Source: Glandiceps talaboti (lineage: Eukaryota > Hemichordata > Enteropneusta > Spengelidae). Taken from it: a DNA stretch of 64,000 bases. The notes beneath the pieces are model-generated. The model did no database searches. It was given only the letters and a program-made list of their open reading frames with translations, and was not told the origin of the DNA. Each line of letters opens with the position of its first letter. Within the stretch, counting starts at the first letter, position 1. This document shows, in pieces, positions 54,544 through 64,000 of this stretch. A program made the position numbers and the translations under genes. Location: the NCBI RefSeq assembly GCF_964340395.1, contig NC_135549.1, positions 27,088,095 through 27,152,094 of the forward strand. The letters are read 5' to 3'.

Positions 54544-55814
54544 CTAATGCTCGGCTGGGAGATAACCAGCTGAGGTAAATCGGTGAAACGCTGATGGCGT
54601 CATCTGTTGCAGATTGCTTGGTACATACGGTAGCTGACTTGGAAATGCGTAAAATGGTGCGTTGTACTTGTTGAAATACTGCTGCTGTGAGGCTATCGCC
54701 GTTGTATCTTCACAAGACGTGAAAGAACTTTGATGACTTGATATCGGGTGTGGGTAGTACAAACTGTATGTGCCACTACATGTGGTGTAAGAAGAGTCTG
54801 CGACGTCGTCGGACGATGTTGAGATGCTGGGAGGCTTGAAGTGAGACGACGGAATCATTGAGACAGAGCCTTCGTTGATGGCGCTGTATACGATCGGTGC
54901 GTCGACACCTCTGCCTAAGTATTGACTCTGGCTTGTATCTGGCGAGACCGACAATTCTTGAATGTCAGGGGTTACAGATGGTTCTTCAAAGGCATACTCA
55001 TCATTGCCGGACTCGTGCTGAGAAGTTGGTTGAATGGTTAGCGGTCTGTAATTCGCAATTGGTAGACTGGAGAATTGTGACGAACTAAACTTTTCAGAAA
55101 TATATGCAGTTGCTGGCGGTTCATCAAAGGTATTGAGCTCATCAAGTTGTTGCCTGGGTGATGTTACCACGGGTAACGCAGGGAAAATCGAAACTGTGGA
55201 TATGGTTCTACTGCCACTGCAGGCGTCGATACGATCTTGGTGGCTATTGGCCGACTCTTCTCTGACATCAGACACGTTTTCGGGTTCAGAACGACTCTCA
55301 ATTCCTAATAAAGATTGACTATACGTTAACGCCTTACAAGTGTAACGCCTTACTGCATCATATCTACGGTCTTTCTTGGTGGCGTCGTCTGAGGTCTCAC
55401 TTGCATCACACACTTGCTGTGCTTGTCTCACTTTTGCTCGTTTGTTCTGAAACCATGTCTGCAAATCATGATAATAAATAAACAATTGATGAGAATGGGT
55501 ACGACAAATAATTGCAAACAGTCAATCTTTGTTATTTTTATTATTTCCTTTTTGGATGGAAGCCTCTCTCGTATTGTTGATATATATTGGCACAAACAGC
55601 TTGCCTGTGAACCTCAACTAGTTTGTCAAAAAAAACACGTTGCATAAAAAAAAACATCACTCAGGATAGACCCTTTCGTAACTAGAGCAGTGAAACTTCC
55701 ATAGTTACTACCCCCCCCCCCATACCCATTTGAATATAAATCTTAACTCAAATCGAGAAATTTATTCACTTCTGCGTGACCCAGTCGTCTTTGCGACCTA
55801 CAAGTAAATGAATG

Positions 55815-55854
<40 letters not shown>

Positions 55855-55955
55855 TATATTTATTCAGGGTAGCTCAAGTAAGTATTACAGTACAAAAGTA
55901 AGTGAAACACTTCTTTCCGTTGAGGCCCTCACACTGGACAAAAAAAATCATACAC
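55815..55955 (-). mobile_element. Short retroelement-like insertion with ATT tail in B2 intron 2
   Basis: About 140 bp absent from B1 at the same place. On the minus strand it reads GAGCTACCCTGAATAAATAT followed by a long (TTA)n tail, the form of a truncated SINE/LINE 3' end. Confidence 0.5.
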
Positions 55956-56052
55956 AATTACATATACAGACACGGTTCCAGTGTTTTCTGAAGCGACGAC
56001 ACGTACCGGAAATTTAGATTTGGAGTTTAATTGGACGAGGAGATTTGTTGTT

Positions 56053-56616
56053 CTGTACACTCCTTTCATCACTCCTTGCAAAAACTGTTAAGCTCATCGT
56101 TAACAAGAGCGCCAGCAACGACGAAATCTTTCAATCTAGGATTTGTCTCACCAGGGGCGCATTCGATTTGCCAAAACATGATTGTGATTAATCTGACGCC
56201 ATTTCTCGAAACGAGGTTGTAAACAAAACGATCATGATTAATTACATGTAATCATTTTTTTAAAGTTTCGCACATTTCCGATAAATTAAATAATTTTACA
56301 TCGTCAAAATGATTACAATGATAACAAATTACCAATCTGATCGAATACAATTTATTTACATAATGTTTTCAGTTATTTCTAACTTGCCGTCAGCCACGGC
56401 CGCGCGATCCCCCTATGATTACCGTTGTCCACCATCTTGTAATCACGTCAATCATGGTTCGGGGCATGATTACTATGATTACCAATCATGATTGTGATTG
56501 GTAATTATCAAACGCAAAATCATGATTGTGATTGATAAAAGATTTCGTCGTTGTTGGCGCTCTTGTTAACGATGAGCTGAACAGTTTTTGCAAGGAGTGA
56601 TGAAAGGAGAGTACAG
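56053..56616. mobile_element. MITE-like foldback element in B2 intron 2
   Basis: Equivalent of 43377-43941. Arms lie at 56053-56131 and 56538-56616 and now differ at a few positions (GTTAAGCTC for GTTCAGCTC; GAGAGTACAG at the right end), so it was carried by the unit duplication and is decaying. Confidence 0.7.
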
Positions 56617-58179
56617 ACCTACCAAACGTCATATTGAGTCGTTGATGGCGCCGTGAACATTTATTCAAGCAATGAGTCAGATCGTTGCAATTACGTGGTC
56701 GACCTCTCTTGTTTTACTTTCACAGTCAATCAGGTTCATATAGTTTTACAGTCAAAGGCATTAGATTCTGCTTTATTTTTGTATGTATGAGCAAGTAAAA
56801 GACACCAAGTTGACGCCAACGATCGGGAACGAATCGTTTTGTGTACTAACACAAGCTGAAGATAATCTATCCCCGCCATGCGGAGACGAGTTGAGAGGCA
56901 CGCAGTGAAATTAACCCCCCCCCCCCGTCGAACTCTACCCGTTTCGACCTTTAGATAAAATGAACCAGATTCAACTTAAACATCACACAAACTGTATGTT
57001 ACAAACATGAATGTATATTAGGGAGACATCAGTGGTTACAAAATAATGGATACAGGTCTCATTAAAATATCCATGCATATTGCTATAACTGGGCCTACTT
57101 GTCACTATATGCCTAGCTTTTACAACTTTACCTTATTAGTAAAGTCCCAGACCACTATATCGAACTATATTGGTCTGGGGAAAAGTACAGTACAGTACTT
57201 GTATATTATGGGAAGAAAAGTATTTTCACCATGAATGGTCGGAATCTGGTTCATTTGGCCTGGTAATTTAAAGCGGAGTGTCTAGTGACCGGCGCCTGAC
57301 ACCGGCATGCCGTACTGGTGACAGGCGCCTGTCAGCAGACTCGGCCATTTAAAAGACTGCATAACCGGAATACTGGGGTTAGATGACTAGAATCCATATA
57401 AGACAACAAGGAAGATGATACAAAAACACTGATCAGAATTTTTGCTGCAGGTAAATTAATGACGCGAGCTATAACATCTCTGTCTTCTCTGTCAGGGTAC
57501 CAATTGGTGACGAAGATCGTCTCCAGTACATCTAGTTGGTCCTTTGTGTAAATAGTTCGGCTTCGATAACGTCTCTTCTTTGGTGGTTGAGAACTTGATT
57601 TGACGTCTACGTTGACTTTGGGGATGGGTATAGACTGTTCTGTGTTAATGAAAATGACAGGCGTGATTTTTATAAAATGTAGTCACTGTTAAAAGACGTA
57701 CATGTATAATATAAAAATATGTATACATGATAGGTGAGATCATGGAGGTATGAGGGAGATATACCTCCATGGTGAGATAATGGATGTTTATTAGGACTAT
57801 TAGATTGTTAAAGTACAGTATGGTGAGGTGCCACCCTAAGATATATGGTAAAAACATGTAAATGTGAGTAAGATAATATAAATTATAGTTTAATTTCTTT
57901 CAAATTACACTAAATAATCAAAATCATAACTTACCATTTTTTGTTGGCAATGTCTCCGGTGTACTTGGTGAAGTCCTTCGAACCACTCCGACGAGATAGG
58001 GGAACTTCTTCAACGTACGAAGGAAGGAACTGATCAACTGGCGTCGTCACAGCCATTGCAAGAAATTTGATGTCGGACTAAAGACAGTGGTAAACTGCAC
58101 TCGAGGGTAAATATACTTGGAGGTTTTGTATGATTGATGTGAACTTTTTGGACTCACAATTTGCACTGATGAATTTCCT

Positions 58180-58440
58180 TTTTCAACTGGGTGTTTTTAT
58201 TGTTTTCGTGTTTACTAATTCCGACGTTCTATATCGGTGTTCGGTTCCTGGATGTGATTGGTTGGGTTCTACCTCAGACCACTAACGACTAGTAGTGGTC
58301 TGAGGTTCTATGCGTACCAAACTTAAAACAAAAGGAAAACAGTTGATGGAGACATGGAAGTACCGTTTATACTTCCATGGTGGAGACGACTTCACACTAC
58401 CATTTGCTCACCTGACTAAACTAATTAGCATAATTAGCTA
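58180..58440 (-). promoter_or_regulatory. Promoter block of B2, mirror image of the A3 promoter
   Basis: Same elements as B1, including TAATTA pair, CATGGAAGTA hairpin and the 34-bp palindrome at 58272-58305. Confidence 0.5.
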
Positions 58441-61070
58441 TAGTTTTTCTTCCAGGAAGTACACTAGTTGTGAAAACTGTCACCACAGCGCTGAGAACAG
58501 GCGTCTATACGTTAAGTTATACCGCTTTGTTTCTTCACACTTGGAATAATACATTGTACTTTCTGTAAGTTTACCGATAAAGTTGTAACCAATTGTGAAA
58601 AAAAAATGTCCATCCAAAGCTGTAATGTATTGCCGAATAGTTGAAAAGTAGAAATTGCAGAATTGCACATGAAGAGATTTGTGGACAATCAACAAGCCGA
58701 ATGATAATTACTATCACTTCAAGATGTTATATCCAGTAGCATACCTGTTAGTAGACTTCGACAACTATGGCTACTTGCACTATTCCGCTAGCTATCGTAA
58801 CTGAAAGTTTTAGTTTTTGAATTTATGATCCGGTAATGTCTGTTAGCAAAATGTCCGTTGGGATGGCGGACTTATATAGTATAGTGAAGGGATATTCGTT
58901 CTCAAGTCTACAGGTAGGCTAGTTCCTTTAATGTTGTTCATTATTTTCTAACTCACAGGTTATGAAACGTGCAAACAGTAAAAGTAGAATCATAGCCCCT
59001 ACGGTAAAATACACTTTTGAGTATGGCGTAATTGACATCTTTAGATTAATTACAACGAAAGTGATCAGCGTCATTCACGACCACGCCGCGAATTGCTCCA
59101 GAAGTTTATCATGCATCGGTATACGCGTACAGAAAACAGTTTCGGCGTCACTGCCAAATCAAACGATAATCAGTAATCGATGTATCATGTAACACCTTTT
59201 TCACTATTAGCATCAAAAAATGATAAAACATTGTACCTTTAACCAGAGTCATTTACCCGAGTCTCATAATGGGGTACGGTTGATTGTACTTAATGTATCT
59301 GATGAGAATCAAAAGATTTACCGCCCTTTTATATGTGAAGTATTTTTAGTGTGAATCAATTCGGAATAGGTGTGAAAGGGGGATCTTGAATAAAACGCCC
59401 AAGATATCGACACAATTGACAGGATGTAATGTACCTGTTTACCAATACGCAGTGTGCCGTGATCATGATGAACTATTTGACAGGTTAGAGTCTCGATCTC
59501 CCGTTCTCGCCGCAGTGGAGCCATGATTATCATTTTTGTCGGAGTCCCGTACAAACATTTTTGTAGGGCTACAAGGGAGCATGTTATTAGTACACCTAGA
59601 TTGCAATGTTTCTTTTTCTGAGTGGGCCTTTACAGAAATACTAGACTACTAAATCTATGTGTCTATGTGTTGATGATCAGAATCTCGATACTTGTGTAGA
59701 AATCCTATTTCTTTCGATGACACCGTCCTGATTTATAAAATAAAGAAGAGACATATATAGCCTTACGTATCTTTGATTCTATCATAGACCCTGGTCATAA
59801 AGTAGAGACATATATAGCCTTACGTATCTTTGATTTTATCATGGACCCTGGTCATAACGCCACTGGTTCTCAACCATTGGTTCTCCACCATTCGAGTAAA
59901 TATATAATGCAATTTCATCCGGTTGATACTTCGATGATTAAACGAAATCGAAAAAAAATTAATGAGTCATTAGTTGACAAAATTATCAAACGTTTTAGGT
60001 CACTGAGATCCGTAGAATCCTTCCTTGTCTGTGTGTTAGTTTGAGATCTACGATTGAACATAGTCTCTATACGACTGCTAGGATTGTACATTATGTCGAA
60101 CATTAAACTGGCTGTGTTTTTAATTTTAAAAAAAACAAGTTTCTTTTTATCATATCTGATAATTCTGTATCACAATAATACAATATATACACACCATTGG
60201 ATGACATGCACTTAATAAGACTTACACATACCATGGCCATGTACGGGGTAACGGTTAATTTATGGCTGGGTGTTAGCTATACAAAGTGTAAAATAAACAT
60301 CACTGCCCCCACCCCGTCTTTTTGTATTACATGATACACACATTCAACGAATACAATTTTTTCACGAAATTACTCTGATATGACTTATGAAAGAAGTCTA
60401 CGTGACACGAGACAATTCTAACGAAATACGAACCTTAATTAAACCGAATGATTGAATCCCACTGTTCGTGGTTGGGGGGGGGGGGGTCACTCTTGCACTG
60501 GGACAATTGAATGATATTTTGCATCTACGTAGTTGAAAATATATACGTGTGTTCAGTGTAACAAAGGTATCCTTATACATTTTTCTGGTACATGAGACTG
60601 TTTGACTTTTCCATCGTCAGTTTTTAGCATAACTAAAGACAGACATTTTCTAAATGAGATTTCCACACACTAACTTGTTGATCACATTCCCACAGACAAG
60701 TAAGAAACATTGCTAAGAAACAGGTGTCTGATTTGGTCTCGTTCGGTTGTCTCAATGTGATTGGTCAGAAAATGACTGCAACGTCACTGTGTCGTCACTA
60801 CCTATTTCCCGGGTCTAGATCTTCTGAAGTTGTATATTAGTTTTCTGAGCGGCTATGTACAAATTGTACCTGTCATCTAGCAATGTTGTAAATATTCAAA
60901 ACAGGTGCAGTTTTCAACAAGAATAAACCTTTTTTTCCCACAAAGTGGTTCTAAGGTTTGCGGTCAACTTCCAAAAAGTAAAACGGATTTTTTTGAAGTG
61001 GAGACAAACAAAGGGTATCACTTAGCGCTGTGGTGACAGTTGTCACAACGAATGTACTGTCTTCACAGAA
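58441..61070. other. Divergent intergenic spacer B2-A3
   Basis: Nearly identical to 45801-48299, including the direct duplication at 59749-59858. No gene seen. Confidence 0.6.
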
Positions 61071-61290
61071 AAACTAATTATGTTAATTGGTTTAGTCAGG
61101 TCTTGAAGAGGTGAAACCATAGATCCTTTCTTGTAGAATCTATGGTGAAACAAAGGATAGTGTGAAGTCGTCTTCGCCAACTGTTTCTTTTGTTTTAACT
61201 TTGGCACACGTAGAACCGAACCAATCACATTCAGGAACAGAACACCGACAAACAACGTCGGAATTAGTAAACACGAAAAGAATATAAATA
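61071..61290 (+). promoter_or_regulatory. Promoter block of A3 with TATA box
   Basis: Same order as for A1 and A2; TATAAA at 61283-61288, 166 nt before the ATG at 61449. Confidence 0.6.
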
Positions 61291-61448
61291 CTCGATTGCA
61301 AAGACAACTCCATCAGTGCAAATTCTGACTTCGTCTAGTTCACGTCAGTGTTACACAGTCGCTCTAAATCAGCAAGTTTACCTTCCAAGTATTCAGATAC
61401 AAGTGTTTAGCAAAGTTTCCGGTCAGTCCGATACCACACATCTCTGCA

Positions 61449-64000
61449 ATGGCTGTGATGACACCAGTAGAACAGTTCCTTCCTCTGTACGGCGGTGAAG
61501 TTCCGCTATGTAATCAGAGTGGACCGAAAAGCCTCACCAAGCACACCATCGCCGAAATATTGTCATCTCAGACCGGTAAGTAGTGGTCTGATATTTTCAG
61601 TGGTAATTTACTTCTTTTTAATATGTAGTACGGATCTAGTGATATCTCGTTCAGTTCAAGTAAACTCAGATCACTAACTTTTAGTGGGCTTAGAAGCAAA
61701 TTAGTATTTGATTGCTCACTACAGAGACGTGGTGCCACTCCATGGTTTTATAAGCCACGCACAACCAACACCGTGAGAACTGGTTATCTGCGTCACGTTA
61801 TAAAACATGGCGGTAGGACCCACGACAAACTTATACGAAGTGTACCTACAACAAACGTCCATCAATAATCAAGTTTATCACGAGTCAGTGAACTTGGTAT
61901 ATTTATTTCTGATACCGTTTCGCACAACATAAACTTTTTTCTTTCAGTATAGTCATCCTTGATGAGGTTCTATAAACTATCGTTACAATATTTATTAATA
62001 CTGTGACGTAAGTGGAGTGGGAAAGTTTCCTTTGTCATAATTTCTAGAAACATTGAATTATGTGATTACAATCTGTCTTCGGCAGCATACGAATGAATTG
62101 TTAGTCACTATAGCCATGGAAGTACCACGTTGTAGCTATATATGTTAGTATATGCCTCCCTACTTTAGTGCCGAAATGACCCGTTACCAAATTCAGCTTG
62201 GAAGTAAAACCCACATTTCGAGATCCCTGAAAAAATGTTGACATGAGTTTTTGCTTGTTATAATGATACCATGGTCTAAACGTAGATGCAATACTCCATC
62301 GTATAGTGTCGGATAGTGTCGAAGCGGTCAGGCTCAATGTCCCATAGTCATTCATTTAGCGGGTTGTGCACACGTAACACGCATCAATACTAACGTAATG
62401 TCTTTTTTTCAACCCAGATTCTCCATGCAACGTGACCAGTACAACCGAATCGTCGAAACGTGTCCCCGATGCAACAGAAAAAGTCGACCAACTTATAACT
62501 GGACCCCCAAAGAAGAGACGTCGCCGAAGCCGAACTATTTACACCGAGGATCAACTAGATGCACTAGAGACGATCTTCGCCACCAATCAATACCCAGACA
62601 TCGCAGATAGAGAAACTATAGCCGATGCCACTGATTTACCTGAAGGAAGAGTTCAGGTGAGTTTTAAAAAAAAAATTAAAATGGATGTAGAGTTAAGAAT
62701 TAATCCCGTGTTTCCAAACCTGTGAGCTCAGTTTTTGTGTACAAACAAATATCTCCTGGTAGAAAAGGGTTGACAAATCATTGTGGTTCCAAAATATTTT
62801 TCGAATTAGAAGATACAAAAAAGTTTGTCCTTGCAGACTATGGAAGTCCATGTTCAGACTAAATCCAAACTCCATCGAGACTAGGAAAGTCTTCTTTTCG
62901 ATCGGTCCATTCACCTGCTGCACATCGTGATATAACCAGGGAGATAAGATTATTTTTAAAAACGGTTCAGTTTTAAAAGGCGTTCGTTTTTTTAAATCCG
63001 CTCCAAAAGTCAAAAATTACTAGGCAAGTGTATGTATCATTCATGTCGTCGACACTTCAAAATTTTGTATCGGACATGTTGGTGTCGGATGTACTTCCGT
63101 TTTGCGATGCTATTGAGAAACTTGTTAATAGACCATAGACCCTACACGTATAGTGTCTATAACTAGACTTGTTAGTAAATCTCGTCTAACACCAACTACG
63201 TCACGGACCACACAATGTCGTACAAGCTCAATGAAGGCTTCATTCGTTATGGGGGGGGGGGGGGGGTCTGGCGTCAATGTGATTGCTGAACTTCATTTTC
63301 ACACTTCTAAGCAAATTTCGACGGAAATTTTACTTCTTCAATGTTAACAGCTTATGTATTTACTACTGTTGATAATGATTTACTTCTAATAGTAATATGT
63401 GATATGGTGCTGGGTTTCTGGTAGTATTTTAATGTATTTACAATCAGGCTTTTACATTACACAGATCGTATGCGTAGTAGTGTGACCACTACAGTTTTCA
63501 TCATATATAAATGGTGAGGGGGAGGGGTTCTCCTAAACGAACGGATGTTCGTTTGTTGAGCTTCACCGGCACAGTGCGATCATCCCGTTTTTCAATGCTT
63601 TAGATAGGCCACATTATACCACAGGGGCCTAGCCATTTTTTAAATACTTACTTTTTGTTTGTTTACTTTTACCTTTTAGAAAAACACACAATACTAGCTA
63701 TAGGTTTTCAAGTCATTACTTTATTACATGGTACCTTGGGAGAAGATGGGATAAGTAAAAAAAATCATAAACAAATATGACCGAGTTCAAGTCCCTGTGA
63801 TTATATTTGGGACTATATCAGAATCGTAATGCCCGAGGTCCATTGAAATCAAGCTGACGTTTCCGGTTATCATCCTCTGATATGATAAAAAAAGAAAGAA
63901 TTATTTCTAATATGGAATAGTGTGTACTGTGTAGGTGTGTGCGTGGGATCGGCCATTTGCACAAATAGTGTGAAGTACTGCGTCCATCCGTAAATCGACC
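61449..64000 (+). CDS. Type-A paired-like homeobox gene A3 (partial, exons 1-2 in window)
   Basis: Exons 61449-61575 and 62418-62656 have intact splice sites and encode the eh1-like exon and homeodomain residues 1-46. Intron 2 runs off the window. By comparison with A2, exon 3 should begin about 270 bp beyond the right edge. Exon 1 differs from A2 at four bases and all four change the amino acid (Q13L, V15G, D16G, E25G). No lesion is visible in the part present. Confidence 0.85.

Larger units (their letters stand above)
54544..58056 (-). pseudogene. Type-B paired-like homeobox gene B2, 5' part disabled
   Basis: Exon 3 (55458-54544) is fully open: 304 codons starting TWFQNKRAKVRQ and ending GYLPAEH. 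The rest is damaged. Exon 1 (58056-57935) lacks five bases present in B0 and B1, so it is 122 nt and shifted after codon 33. The exon 2 acceptor of B1 (cacag before ATTCAA) is deleted. A possible replacement, acacag ending at 57640, would have kept the original phase, but with the shifted exon 1 it creates TGA at the junction. The exon 2 donor at 57433-57432 is AT instead of GT. Exon 2 itself (57639-57434) is open and encodes homeodomain residues 1-46. Three independent lesions make this a pseudogene unless another promoter or start serves exon 3. Confidence 0.8.

Noticed and set aside
57432-57433. AT-AC (U12-type) intron as rescue for the AT donor in B2
   Set aside because: The donor lacks the U12 consensus (ATATCC) and the acceptor ends in AG; simple donor loss is more likely.

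Overview
The window is nuclear DNA of an animal, most likely a marine invertebrate. Genes are sparse, coding is split by GT-AG introns, base composition is AT-rich, and there are very many tetranucleotide microsatellites (ATGT/CATA, ACAG, TGAG). The homeobox genes are of the animal paired-like class. The sequence alone does not fix the phylum. There is no sign of bacterial operons, CRISPR arrays or phage.

The left part (about 0.5-18.9 kb) holds one minus-strand gene for an ankyrin-repeat protein with a C-terminal coiled coil. Three exons (18493-18770, 1873-2087, 486-1222) join in frame into 409 codons. Its 16.4-kb first intron is packed with microsatellites, a 147-bp-period satellite and dispersed repeats. 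The next part (about 18.9-32.2 kb) has no recognisable host gene. It holds microsatellites, a striking 37/40-bp minisatellite (25.07-26.01 kb), a decayed non-LTR retrotransposon end (27.95-28.66 kb) and some small inverted repeats.

The right half (32.2-64 kb) is the most interesting part. It is a tandem array of at least three units of about 12 kb. Each unit carries a head-to-head pair of divergent paired-like homeobox genes, here called type B (minus strand) and type A (plus strand). The order is B0-A1-B1-A2-B2-A3, and the array runs off the right end. A and B share the same three-exon layout: a 42-codon exon with a degenerate eh1-like motif, an exon with homeodomain residues 1-46, the classic 46/47 intron, and a long Ser/Thr/Pro/Tyr-rich last exon. 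They therefore descend from one gene by inverted duplication, and even their promoter blocks are mirror images.

The A copies look intact (460 aa, 479 aa, and A3 cut by the window edge). Each B copy carries a different lesion. B0 has lost helix 3 and most of exon 3. B1 has a stop codon 46 codons before the ancestral end. B2 has a 5-bp frameshift in exon 1 and has lost both splice sites flanking exon 2. Units 2 and 3 share derived insertions and duplications absent from unit 1, so they separated most recently. I cannot place these genes in a named homeobox family. The pattern resembles other lineage-restricted, fast-evolving homeobox clusters.
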